A stretch of 64,000 nt of DNA. Origin: Rhizoctonia solani (lineage: Eukaryota; Basidiomycota; Agaricomycetes; Cantharellales; Ceratobasidiaceae). This document shows positions 32,972-43,409 of the stretch, one piece after another (the stretch's first letter is position 1; the number at the start of each line of letters is the position of its first letter). A program made the translations under genes and the position numbers. The stretch is taken from the NCBI RefSeq assembly GCF_016906535.1, contig NC_057385.1, positions 496,001-560,000 of the forward strand, written 5' to 3'. The notes beneath the pieces were generated by a model that saw only the letters and a program-made list of their open reading frames with translations, was not told where the DNA came from and did no database searches.

Positions 32972-34150
32972 CCTTCATGTTCATCAGGAGGAAGGATAAT
33001 ACCTCCTGATTGGTGGGGAACATGCAGGAGTTCAGCCGCGTCCAGGCCAACATCCTTGTGAGCCACTGTTTGGCTTTGCTCCCTATTTTGCCTGTGTAGG
33101 CATTGGGGTGGTCAACCTTGACCGGAGCAGGATAGGCGGCAACTGGAGCCGGAGGTGGAGGGGCAGCTGTCCCAATTGGGGATTGGAGACGCAGAGATGG
33201 AGGGGGAGATGGGACTTGCAGGGGCACTGCTTGGACAGGAATGGGCTGGGCAAAGGCAGGGAGCCCCTTGGATGGTTTGGGCCAGAATGAGACCCAACTA
33301 GTCAATCCAATAGGGTTGACTTTTGGTAGGGGGCGTGGCGTTGCTTCCATGGCCGGGGGTTTGGTGTCTTCTGGGGTCTGGGGCCCGTGGAGTTGGAGGC
33401 TTTTAAGCCCATCCTTGACAGTATTGACGGCTTGAGAGATGTTCTCAAGGTTGGTGCAGGCCTTGACTCCTGCTTCTTGGACTTCTTCCACCTTCCGCTC
33501 AAGGTTCTTGACTTGGCCAAGGAGGCCAAGGAGGAGGCTTGTAATTTGCTTGAGGGAGACTTCCCCAAGTTTGACATAGGGGGCTGCCGGAAGGTGGGGT
33601 CCCAGCTCTCCCTGATCAATTGGGGAGCGGGTTCAAGAGGGTGGCTGGGAACAGGTTGCCATGTGATGTGTTGGCGGGTAGGATTGGCCAGCGTGGGAGG
33701 ATGCCCTGGACAAGGAGCAAGTGGGAGTGCGCAAGGTAATGGTGGGCAAGTGAGGGGGAATGGGGGCTATGTAGCCAGGAGTGCCTATATCAGGACTTAT
33801 GAGTGCTTTACTACTCAAACGCTAAACCTTTGTCTCAACCAACCTAGTGTTGGACAGTCCTTTCAACCAATCAACAGCCGTGAGCAGGCGTGATGTGGAG
33901 TAGGTGTTCTGCAAGCAGGTGGATCAACTGTCTAAGGTTGCAGGTAGAGGGTGCAGCAACCTATGGTATGCGGGTGATAGGAATATCCTGCCTTATAGCA
34001 ATTTCCTACTACGTGGGGGTGGGGGAATTTTGATTATTCTTTCCCGCAAGGTAGCCCCAATCATGTGATTTTGGTTGTGCTAGTACAGGTATTCTTCTTG
34101 GTGGTTGGGGCTTAGTGGTGGGTGGTACAGAATGGTTTGCAACCAACATA

Positions 34151-34163
34151 AGGTTGATTACCT
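34151..34163 (-). promoter_or_regulatory. Self-complementary primer-binding site of A2
   Basis: On the minus strand AGGTAATCAACCT starts two bases after the 5' LTR. It is the exact reverse complement of AGGTTGATTACCT, which lies in the LTR (34403-34415) about 30 nt downstream of TATATAAGG. Confidence 0.75.
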
Positions 34164-34165
34164 AG

Positions 34166-34735
34166 TGTCCTAGACGTCCTTAAGGGGCGTCAAGGCAGCA
34201 GGCGCTTGTGGCCGTATAGGACTAAGTATGAACCGCGTAAGGTGGTGAGGGAGCTACCTACAACAACAAACTAACTAACCACAGTGACTAGACGCTATAA
34301 GGCGTCAACAAGCTACCTAAGTACAGTGAGGACCATGCTTAGGGCATGTATCTAAGTAGTTACTGGCTATAAGGCCTTGTACAGTGTGTGGAGTGCAACA
34401 AGAGGTAATCAACCTGGGTATTACCATGGTTGGTTAGCCTCCTTATATATTCTACAGATGAACTAATTACAAATACATTATATGCAATACCTAATCCAAT
34501 AAGAACCCCAATCCGCAGTTGGCCTTACTCATGCATACATGTCACTGACGTGTCATGATGATGTCATAGGTGGAGGTGGCTACGTATGCTGATTAAGCAT
34601 GGATGGGGACGTGGCTTGGCGCTTAGTGTATGATATAAGCGCCAAAGTCATGTGATTGAAAATGTAGTCTGTTCTGCTTTGTTTAAATTTGAGAAATTGG
34701 GAATAAATTCCCTGGTATTGATTGTGTCTACAACA
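34166..34735 (-). repeat. 5' LTR of A2
   Basis: 570 bp. Most differences from the 3' LTR are transitions at CpG, with a couple of transversions. Confidence 0.93.
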
Positions 34736-35121
34736 CTAGCAGACCTAGAGCATCTGCTCTAGGCTATGTTTACACTCCTTTGCAGCATCTATTGTCCCTC
34801 AATTAGCACAAGCAAGAATCATCATGTAATTCTTAAATGTCACATTTCAAGCAATTGATACAATTAATGCTTCTATATGTATGCATGTGCTTCTTATGCC
34901 TAGAAAAGGTGAAAGATACACCTGATTAGGGTCTAAATGCAAGAATCATGTAACTCAATACATTGCTTATTAGCTCTTATATTCTTGTCTCTTTGGCTCT
35001 CATGTTCTCTCAAATTGAGCACCCTGGTCTCAATCCTCTTTGGCCTCACTAAAGAGACAGGTGGTTCATGGCTCTTTTTCCTCTTTAAAGAGGAAAAAGA
35101 GCAAGGTCCTTGCCCCTGATG
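34736..35121. other. Non-coding spacer with two perfect inverted repeats
   Basis: Apart from the A2 target duplicate CTAGC, there is an inverted repeat CCTAGAGCA-TC-TGCTCTAGG (34744-34763) and a perfect 32-bp palindrome at 35071-35102. No gene is recognised. Confidence 0.6.
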
Positions 35122-35725
35122 TGTTAGACTTGCAGGCAGGAAAGTACCAACTAAGCGGTAAGCGCCAAGAGGGAGATTGACGTGGGCAAGTGCTAAGACA
35201 GCAAGGAAAGTCAAGACAGCAGTGTCAAGACTCAAAACAGGCAAGAGATAATATGAAATGGTATATGCAAGTAAATAACTGGTGTTGCAAGCAATGGGAG
35301 GCATGGGACTTCCCATGCTTGTTTATATACATAAGTGAATACATGCAAGGAGGCCGCAGGTGCTGGTAGAAAGTGGCTGTGAGCCTGGAGGGCAAAACAG
35401 GAGAGAAAGAGAGAAGTGAAATACAAGACAAAATGAAAGAGGTATGCAAAGATAAGGAGTGGGGAGCCAAGAGGCTCTGTGCAACCAATTGTAAGAACCA
35501 ATGGTCCAAGTCAGAGTTTGGCCAAATCAGGGCCAAATGTTGTGCAAATGAGCACAACAACTGCATGGAATCCTTGAGTACCTGAGGGACAAGGTGGAGG
35601 TGCAAGAGAGTTGCATGAAAGCAACAGGCCAGAGAGAGAGGGCCGGAGGGCAAGGAGAGCAAGGAGAATGGGGGCAACAAGGTGGCAACAAGGTGGCAGT
35701 CACATGCAGGTGTTATGGTGTTACA
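35122..35725. repeat. LTR-like segment, probably of a copia element
   Basis: It starts TGTTAGACTTGCAGGCAGG and ends GGTGTTACA. Its start is homologous to the sequence at the right edge of the window (63921-64000), so this is a dispersed repeat terminus. I find no 5-bp target duplicate (TGATG versus GACCT), so its boundaries at the right are tentative. Confidence 0.45.
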
Positions 35726-36038
35726 GACCTGGGTTTGTAACATGATGCTCCTCCCAGGTGGTATATGCCAAGAGAACCTTGCAGTTAGAAGGGTTGGCCC
35801 CCTTTTTGACCTCCTCAAGGTTGTTGGCAGAATATTTGGGTGGAGGAGAGGAAAAGGGGTTAGCTGGGTCAAAGAACTTCCACACCTTGTGGGACTTGAG
35901 CTCAAATTTGGCAGTTGTTTGCCAAGTATGCCAATTTGAGCCAGAAACATCAAGAACAACAAATTTAGCTGAGCTTTTGGACATATTTCTGGGTACGTTC
36001 TTAGTTGCGCTGGGTGCCAGGGCTCATAACCTGTCAGA
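35726..36038 (-). pseudogene. gag: Ty1/copia gag N-terminal remnant with PBS
   Basis: On the minus strand the frame MSKSSAKFVVLDVSGSNW continues through HTWQTTAKFELKSHKVWKFF and KYSANNLEEVKKGANPSNCK. The SGSNWHTW pattern is typical of copia-type Gag (UBN2-like) proteins. Upstream, GGGCTCATAACC on the plus strand (36020-36031) reads GGTTATGAGCCC on the minus strand. That would match the anticodon region of initiator tRNA-Met, the half-tRNA primer known for copia elements. The rest of the element is missing. Confidence 0.6.
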
Positions 36039-36284
36039 TGTCTAACACCTGCACGGGACGTCTCAGTACAGTGGGAGACAAGCGTATATATACGGATGTA
36101 TGTAGTGTACATGAATAGAGACATACCTGCACAGGACGTCTCAGTACAGTGGGAGACAAGCGTGCAGGAACAAGGTAGTTGATACAAGAATATATAGACC
36201 CCCTGAATGGAATAGGGGTAGAGAGCCTCAACCGTTGAGGACCACACAATCACGTGACGGCGCTGGCGCGCCGCACATCTAACA
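36039..36284 (-). repeat. 5' LTR of the copia remnant
   Basis: It runs from TGTCTAACACC to CATCTAACA (246 bp). It contains a 38-bp direct repeat (36048-36085 and 36126-36163) whose core GTCTCAG...GGGAGAC is itself an imperfect inverted repeat, plus TCACGTGACGGCGC at 36250. Confidence 0.6.
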
Positions 36285-36389
36285 GATAATGCGTCACATT
36301 GTATTCCATTTTCTCAATTAAACACAATCGTTACTTATAACTCATGTAAATCGTTGCTCAAGTATGAATTCCCATTCCAATACAACTGG

Positions 36390-38757
36390 TCAGGTCCAGC
36401 TGTCCCATTTAGCGCAACAGTCTGTACCCTCGAAAGTGGGCTTCAATTCCCTCAGTAGCCTCCACGAACACGCGCTCTTGGCCCGAGGGAAATCATCCTT
36501 CAGACCACCCGTAGCCAATATAGTCCGATAATAGTGCGTGGCTTCGGCAGGAATCGACTCGTAGGTTTCTGGACCAAAGCCGCGAGTAACAAACGAGTAG
36601 TGTTTGTCGTCGGGGTGAGTTCTATTGCTCCGGGTTCTGCGATGATGTTCGTGGCGAACCTGCACGCGTGGAAGCGTGCTGTTCGTCTCTCCGAACTCGA
36701 ACACAATCGATATCACTGGTTTCTCCGCATCAGCAACTGTGATTGTGCGGTCCACAGGGCAGTCGAGAGAATGCTTCCGGTTCTTGAACTGAAGGTTGAT
36801 TGCAGAAGTGGTCTCCATCGTGATAGCTTGATCAATAGATCCCATATGTATCGGAATCACCGCGTCGATTGATGGCTGGTTGTCCTTAGCTTGCATCGCC
36901 ATCCCACGGAACAGGGCTGTCCTCAGCGCTTTGGACGACAGCATATCCGAGTCCTCGGCAAGAGCGAAATGGGAGAAACAAACAAACGCATCCTTAAACG
37001 CGAGCTCTAAGGATTGCCCTTCCTCTTCGTCGGACACTGGCGTTGCCTTCAGGATAGTGTCGTGGTGGTCGCTCGCAAACAGTGAACGGAGAAAGGCCAG
37101 AACAGGCACAGGCCGATGAAACATTGGTTCGGGATCCTCCAGCGGTGGGTCGATTGTATAAGGGGCTCTTGTCAAAGCAATATCGTGTGCAATTGTCATC
37201 AGAAGCCGGCCGCAAAGCTCTCCTCGCTCCCCTCTCGCAAGAAACCCCTTTTGACAGTTGTCTGCCAGGATTCGGGGGGCTACAATAGCTATCCCACCAT
37301 CCCCGGAGATATCATGAAGGTACTTTGAAGCCGCCTCAGCCAGCACAGGCTCTGATGATGTTCCAGTTCGCATGTATTCCCGGTGCTCAGGGATAGCATA
37401 CACGATACGCATGTGGCGCTCGACTTGCTGAGACTCGGTTTCGCGAGCAGCAGGGTTCATAGACTCGAAGGCTATTCCAATCCGAACGCTGAGTGCAGCA
37501 AGTTCGGCCTGGGAGGTTCGCGAGGGGGCTCCCCCGCTGGTTAGTTTCTCGTAGGCCATGGAGACAACGGCGTCCACCGATCGCCGCTGTCGTGTCCTTT
37601 TTTGCTCTTCCAACAGCTTATGATGTACGAACCACCTGAGGGAAAGAGCATGAGTGACCCGCATTTACTGGAAAGATTGATCGAGGTTACATACAGCGGG
37701 CGACCCATGCTTGACATCACTTCAATCGTGCATGCGTTACGAAGCGAACGGGGCTCGTTGGAGCCTTTCATCTTCTTGAGAACTCGGTCGGTAAAGACAT
37801 CAAACGGAAGCTCGGTAAATGGAGGAATAAGGTATTCACCCTGCGAAGCGCGAAGCGGAGGGTGGTCTCTAGCCGAGGGTGCAAATTTCTGCAGGTGACT
37901 GTTGGTCGACAAGAAAACAAAGAAGATCGGCAGCTTAACGAGCCGCGACAAGACTGTTCCCAGGTTGTGATAGGGGCTGCGTGTGCGTGCTTCACTGGCG
38001 ATTTTCGGAGGTTCGGTAAGGGAATGTGCTTCGTCAAAGTAAAACACGCATTGGGTTTTGTCAGCGGAGGAACTTGGTCCCAGTGTACGGATCATCTGCT
38101 CGGCGCTGGCATTCATCTCCTGAAATAGTGTATCCAGCAACCCAGGACTTTTGAACTCGCCGTCATCTTCGCAAACTAGCTTCCTATCCTGTGGAGGTTT
38201 TTCTGAGAATGACAACAAATAGACGGAAGTCCAAACTGACTGACCTTTTCAGCAGCAGTCACTGCTGCCTCGTAGAACGCTTCGCGGTTTCCCCCGACTC
38301 TCTCATCAGCTTGTCCATCCTTGAGGTAGTCTGCCCATGCAGCCGCCAGTTCACTCCCTTTCCGATCTCCGGCCACACTTCGTACTCTGGCAGCCGCAGC
38401 AGCAAACACGTGCTTGAGTAATATCGCATATTCTGCTTGGAGGAGCTGGTCACTTTTGCTGTGGTGATACTCAAAGTATGCACGAAGCCGCACATCCGGA
38501 GGAGGATAAGCTGTGGTCAGTGATATATCTCAGCGGCAATCTCTAGCGGCAACAGAACTACTCCTACTTGTTATTCCCTTGGGGAGTGCTTCGCGAATAT
38601 TCGCCGGAATAGTGAAAACAAGGTTGGCTGCCTCGTCTATCATACGCGACTTTCCCATTCCAGAAGATTGCACAACAGATATGGATCTCATGTAAAGCTT
38701 TTTCTGGTTTGGGAGATTCGGGTATGAATCCAAGGCTTCGACAAAACACTTGTGCAT
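36390..38757 (-). CDS. P-loop NTPase, possibly of the Crinkler/CR-effector-associated class
   Basis: This spliced host gene has exons 38757-38568, 38510-38245, 38188-37695 and 37635-36390, with introns of 56-59 bp. The frame is kept across all three. Near the N-terminus are a Walker A-like SSGMGKSR (about residue 32) and later a Walker B CVFYFDEAHSL, followed by VFLSTNSH as a possible sensor. The C-terminal 420 residues show no domain I recognise. The first codon is uncertain: reading frame and a good acceptor near 38795 suggest an additional 5' exon. The resemblance to NTPases found beside Crinkler-type effectors in fungi is from memory and tentative; a STAND-like ATPase is the alternative. 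No toxic domain is visible. Confidence 0.68.
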
Positions 38758-38941
38758 GGTGCCGACATAGGGCTCCTGGAAAGCCGCTAGGAGGCCTGTG
38801 CAATGCGTGTTAGAAGACTACCAACGTAAAGGTTTCTACTTGACCAACTTCGGTTGCTAAGAGACTTTACAAGCGGCTGGGACCCCCCAGCTATACGTGC
38901 ATTGCCATCTGTCACTGAGGCTGCAAAAGCACGAAGAGATG

Positions 38942-39541
38942 CTAAAAGGAAAGACAGGAATGAGGCAAGAATTGGGATGGAAAGAGGAACATACGGTGGC
39001 AAGCCAATTCCGTGAATGATCTCGACCTGTATGCAAGTGGAAGTAGCCTGGTAAATCCGGTAGAGCCCACTAGGAAGGCAGTGCAGGTTTGTAGACTAAG
39101 TGGTGGTAACAAAGGATCGACGGAACAGATTATCCACAGTAGTAGGGTGTACTCGTCGAAGTGCAGAGAATCCCCGGAAGCAAAAATGGTCGGGTCCCGT
39201 CGTTGATGCACATCTATCTCCTCATTTATACGGGCATTGATGTAAGCCATAGCAATTGGTCTGCTAGCGAATGTGCTCCGAGGGACGTGGGACGACCGGG
39301 GGAACTTCAGGGTTTGGTGGCTCAGTTCCATATGATCATTGCGCAAACACTTAGTCGAACGGTCATAAATCCACGGTCCGGCACTTGTTTGTACCCAGGG
39401 CTCTTCAAGGATTGGTTGGTTGAAAGTCGACAGTTCTGATGTCAGCAACCGAACTGAACTGAATCCGCCGGTTGTAAACCACGAATATTTGCGAATCGAA
39501 AAGTCACGTGAATTTATAACAGATTGTACCGTTTTAGGCAT
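38942..39541 (-). CDS. Hypothetical reading frame upstream of the NTPase
   Basis: A 199-codon open frame (MPKTVQSVINSRDFSIRKYS) ends in hydrophobic and cysteine-rich sequence. I do not recognise it. It could hold 5' exons of the NTPase gene, with which it is collinear, or be chance. TCACGTGAA lies at its start (39509). Confidence 0.25.
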   Translation of the reverse strand: MPKTVQSVINSRDFSIRKYSWFTTGGFSSVRLLTSELSTFNQPILEEPWVQTSAGPWIYDRSTKCLRNDHMELSHQTLKFPRSSHVPRSTFASRPIAMAYINARINEEIDVHQRRDPTIFASGDSLHFDEYTLLLWIICSVDPLLPPLSLQTCTAFLVGSTGFTRLLPLAYRSRSFTELACHRMFLFPSQFLPHSCLSF

Positions 39542-39574
39542 ACATGATAATAGCTAGAACTATACTTGATGGAA

Positions 39575-39851
39575 TTAATTGGTCGGTTCCTCAAGCAAGA
39601 TATCCGCGCGGTATTTCATTAAGATACTAATCGTTTCGACTGACAATGAAGCACGGCGTAACGAGATAACATCCCGCCCAGTGCTTGGAACGCGCTCAAC
39701 GTCAACCAAAGAACCTTTAAGTAAGTTGATTAGAATGCTAATGAGGGAAAAAGTCAGCCAACGTACCTGGAATGCACAGATAATCGCGAGCCATGACTGC
39801 GAGCCTTGGGAATCTCTGATGGTGCCTGCTCCACCATTCAAGGGGTTCCAT
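39575..39851 (-). pseudogene. hAT transposase C-terminal relic
   Basis: The two exons (39851-39767 and 39714-39575) around a 52-bp intron (GTACGT...TTAAAG, 39715-39766) read EWWSRHHQRFPRLAVMARDY, then LCIPG, then SLVDVERVPSTGRDVISLRR, ending in LMKYRADILLEEPTN and a stop. This is the hAT dimerisation domain (consensus WW, FP.LA.MA.DYL, VERVFS.GR, R..LS). The catalytic parts are missing and VERVFS has become VERVPS. It is a truncated fragment rather than a working transposase. Confidence 0.8.
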
Positions 39852-39905
39852 GGTAGTAGTTGGTTTGGCAAGATACTCTTGTATCTCACAAGCTTACAAT
39901 GTTGA

Positions 39906-40527
39906 TTCTTGATGCCTACTACGGCATTGACGCATGCATAGTATGGTCAAATTTGTCCACATTGGAAATGCCTGGTGGTGGCTGCACGGTTGAATTAATT
40001 GTGTCGTTGTAGAATGCGTGAGACGTATTGTTAAATTACTCGGCGCACTTGGAAAGCCAATTAGAAGTCAAAAGCCATTCTATTGAGGCTGCGTTAAGCT
40101 TGAATAACGTATTTTTGTATTGTGGGTCAAGTACTTGTAGGTTTCTCAGTGTGACGACGCTTAGCAGGTGGATTCCCAGAGATAGAACTCTCATGGTGTA
40201 GATTACCCATGAGACTGGTGGGAAGTATGGGATGATACAGGTTTACATGGTTGTCACTGCTATTATATGCGCGCATATAAGCTTACTAACACAATGACCA
40301 ACATGTGCTCGAATATTCCGGACAACCAAGATTCGAGCCGACAGATGATGACTCAGCGCGGTTCAGTTATCCGGATTCGCAATTCGACTATCTAAGTCAC
40401 GGTTTCGGTTGGTAACTGATCCGTGAAGTGGCTACATGTCTATTACACCTTTGGCGCCTAATCAACTCTTACATAACGTGCTACAGGCGTCGGGCGCTTA
40501 CACGTCCACCCTTGACAAAACAAAACC
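39906..40527. other. Intergenic region upstream of SF3B4
   Basis: No gene, repeat or LTR is recognised here. A short GCGC-rich stretch (GCGCGCATATAAGC near 40269) and a C/T-rich leader just before the ATG at 40528 are the only features. Confidence 0.5.
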
Positions 40528-41793
40528 ATGTCCGGCCGACCGCAAGAAGATCGCAATGCTGAGGCTACTGTATACCTTGTGAGCACCAAAATTCCGAGCC
40601 TGTTAGACGTAGTTTAAGAATACTCATTTATAGCGCGCTAGGGAAACTTGGACGAGAGGTGTACGGATGCGTTGATTTGGGAGCTGATGTTGCAGGCTGG
40701 GCCGGTCGGTGAGTAACTTTTTGCTATCATTCCTTGTAGGAGACAAGAAAGCTCAATGACATATGTGTAGTAAATGTACATCTTCCCAAGGACAGGATTT
40801 CGCAAGCTCATCAAGGATTCGGGTTCTGCGAGTTTTTGACGGAAGAGGACGCCGAGTATGCGTGCAAGATTATGAACCAGATCAAGTTGTGGGGAAAGCC
40901 TATTCGTGTTAACAAGGTGAGCACACGCTCACGGGTTATTGATACGACTGGGTGTTAATTGGTGAATGTGTGCCATAGTCCTCGTCCGACAAGAAGCAGT
41001 TGGACGTTGGTGCGAATTTGTTTATTGGAGGCCTGGACCTGAATGTGGACGAGAGGCTGCTGTACGACACGTTTAGTGCGTTTGGTGTGATGAGTACCAC
41101 TGCCAAGGTATGTCTCATTTCTAGGAAACGGCCTCGGAAATTAACGTTTTCCAGGTGGCTCGAGATCCCGCGAGTGGTGAATCAAAAGGATATGGCTTTG
41201 TCTCGTATACAGATTTCGAATCCGCCGACGCAGCAATTGAGGCTATGAATGGCCAGTTTCTGATGAACAAGGCTATTCAAGTACAATACGCGTTCAAAAA
41301 AGACGGCAAGGGTGAGCGACATGGAACAACTGCAGAGCGGATGTTGGCTGCCCAAGCAAGGAAGAATAATGTTTTGCCTGCCACCGCTCGCCCGCCACCT
41401 GCGCCTGCTGGTATGGCATTCGGAGCGAGACCGCCGATGATGCCGTACCAAGGGCCGTACCAGGGGCAATTTGCTGGTAGGTCACACTGGTTTGTATAGG
41501 ATCACGTCAGACATTGACCTGTGGGCACAGGTGCACTAGCCGCTCCTCCGCCTCCTCCTGGCTTTGCGCCTCAACAGACATTTGGGATGCCTATGCAACC
41601 TGGTATGGTTCCTCCACCTCCGCCAGGATTCATGGCCGGCCCGCCTCCAATGGGCATGATGCCTCCTGGCCCCCCACCACCAGGTTTCCAAGGCATGCCT
41701 CCTCCGCCTCCCTTTGGCCAGATGCCTCCACCTGGGATGATGTACCCTCCACCCCCACCTCCAGGTGCACCTCAATACATGACTGGAGCATAG
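40528..41793 (+). CDS. SF3B4: Splicing factor 3B subunit 4 (SF3B4/Hsh49)
   Basis: Six exons: 40528-40578, 40642-40708, 40771-40916, 40981-41107, 41155-41476 and 41531-41793, all with GT-AG introns of 47-64 bp. The product (about 324 residues) has two RRMs: RRM1 with VYLGNLDERC and GFGFCEF, RRM2 with [19 protein letters not shown] and GYGFVSY. A proline/methionine/glycine-rich tail follows ([31 protein letters not shown]). This order is diagnostic of SF3B4. In the SF3b complex of the U2 snRNP it contacts pre-mRNA near the branch site and binds SF3B2. The start context AAAACCATG is good. This is a single-copy core gene and anchors the island as host DNA. Confidence 0.96.
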
Positions 41794-42092
41794 TGTTTAT
41801 TGTTCTACCTGTACGTTTGTTAATGATGTATCGTACTGTCAAGGTGTGACACGAGGTCACGTGGAACCAATATCATATACAGTACCGTCACCATGCTGAA
41901 TACACCGCCTTGAACGCTCATTTGCACACCACCCCAAGCCATACTACTATCACAGCCCCTTACCTCGCTCTAATAAAACACTTATCGACTGCTACTCGTT
42001 CCTTACCTCTCCCTCTACCTTGCGCGACTGGGTCGCACCCCCTGACATAGCAACAGGCAACAGACACCTTTATTCAGCTAGACTAGTAGAGG

Positions 42093-43409
42093 ATGTCGAC
42101 GCCAGCTACCCCATCCGAGCCGAACCCAAGCACCATCGTTTCTCGCAAGGTTGGGGCTGGCATTCAGGCTCGACTTGCAAAGCTTCAAGGGGCTTCCGGG
42201 GCTCCCGCTGTAACGCGCGAGCCTCCAAAGAAGTTTCCAAACGGTTACGGTCAGTGGTCGCTATTGTTCATCTATTCCTGTTTGTCCTTTATCCGCACCT
42301 CGTTGCTGACTTGAGTTGCCCATTTAGATGAACCTTTCAAGGAACGCCTCGACGGAACGCTTCGGCGTAGCTTCTCAGGCACCTGGTCTGTCGCCGATAC
42401 ATCCCTAACCAGCGACGGGAGCCATACACTCGTCGACTCTACCGCCCCGTCTCCATCCATTCAGCCCGTCCCTTTGGAGGATCTCAAGCGACGACAAGTG
42501 TTTACACAGAATTGGGAAAAAGAACAACAGGCTGGTATGTCAACTGGATTAATTAATCAACTTGGTTACGGGTTACTAAATTGAATTCTGGTCGTAGTGA
42601 CGCAGCTGGCGTCTCCCGAGCCACCCCGGATCGCTACTAGTCCACAACCGATCATCGAGGAGCCTGAGCCCGAGGATGAGCCTCTCCCTACACCAACAGT
42701 GTCCAAACCTGCGTCCAAGCCCCCTCTTACACCAAATTTGTCCAAGCCCGAACCAGTTCCCAACAAAAAAGACCCCAAACATGGTATTCTCACACCACCC
42801 ATCTCGGAGCCCGAAGCTCGAGCTCAGGTTCCTATTGTCAAAAAGCCTGAACCCGCAGCTGTCAAGGTAAACACATCTAATTCATTCGTTTGACAATCCT
42901 TTCTAATTGTTGTTTAGCCCAAGACCCCTCCCAAACGTGCACCAAGGAAGTCGCAAGAACCCGCTCAGGCATCGAGCTCGACTGCTCCGGCAAAGCCACC
43001 GCGTGCGACAACACCACCCAAAGCGACGATTCCAGCTAAACCTTCAACTTCAACCCTCTTATCTCCCCGAACCCCCATCCGTCGCCCACGCGCCTCAGCA
43101 CCCCCTACTCTCGCACCCCCTCGTGTTCCCCGAGTACAGCTGACTCCCTCTCCCCCTCGAGCACCCAAACCTCAGTCGCTCGCGCCTCAGCGACCCAATA
43201 CATCCATGACTCGTCGGGTATTCAGCTCAAAGGTCCCCGAAAAGGTGGTTCCTCCTCCAATAAGGCCAAGGGCGGTTAGTAAAGTGTACGAGGGCCCGAC
43301 GGCATCGAGTCTGGCCAAGCAGAAGGAATCGGTTGCGACTCGGGGAGCACAGAGTCGAGCTGTATCCCGGGCAAGCCTATTCGGCCCCTCTGGGATGAGC
43401 AACCATTAG
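42093..43409 (+). CDS. Proline-rich basic protein of unknown function
   Basis: Four exons: 42093-42249, 42328-42534, 42598-42866 and 42918-43409, encoding about 374 residues. The first 110 residues are mixed (MSTPATPSEPNPSTIVSRKV, then GIQARLAKLQG, then an ERLDGTLRRSFSGTWSVAD segment). The rest is low-complexity: repeated Pro-Glu and Lys-Pro motifs, then an Arg/Pro/Ser-rich C-terminal third. No catalytic motif, signal peptide or membrane segment is seen. Its composition suggests a disordered cytosolic or nuclear protein, but I do not recognise a family. Intron positions and phase all check. Confidence 0.75.

Larger units (their letters stand above)
30785..33662 (-). pseudogene. gag: gag of A2, split by a C LTR
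   Basis: The 5' part (33662 to 32972) starts MATCSQPPS then TGA at 33633-33635, and runs through a coiled-coil-like head and proline linker to NQEVLSFLLMNMK. The 3' part (31451 to 30785) continues in the same frame once the C LTR and one CCTTC duplicate are removed, through the capsid end (AMELDWNNAALRGQFARGLH) and a CCHC knuckle (CIKCGKMGHKFAEC). Apart from the codon-10 stop and the insertion the frame is clean. Confidence 0.85.
26794..34735 (-). mobile_element. Ty3/gypsy chromovirus A2, full-length with C LTR inside
   Basis: Equal 570-bp LTRs (26794-27363 and 34166-34735) and the target duplication CTAGC (26789-26793 and 34736-34740) define it. Reading on the minus strand: 5' LTR, PBS, leader, gag, pol, purine tract GAGGGGGGGGCAG, 3' LTR. 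A C LTR (31452-32971) with a CCTTC duplicate splits gag. Without it the element is 6417 bp. Confidence 0.95.

Noticed and set aside
11465..34415. Compensatory covariation as proof of self-priming
   Set aside because: The TG/CA alternation in primer and PBS can arise from decay of a CpG and from copying the primer into the PBS, so it does not independently prove pairing.
35122..35725. Complete solo LTR with target duplication
   Set aside because: Ends look like TG...CA, but the flanks TGATG and GACCT do not match, so only an LTR-like label is kept.
35225..36253. 342-codon minus-strand reading frame
   Set aside because: It crosses the copia LTR, the copia gag in another frame and the 35122-35725 repeat, and its translation is Leu/Ser/His-rich without motifs. 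I treat it as chance.
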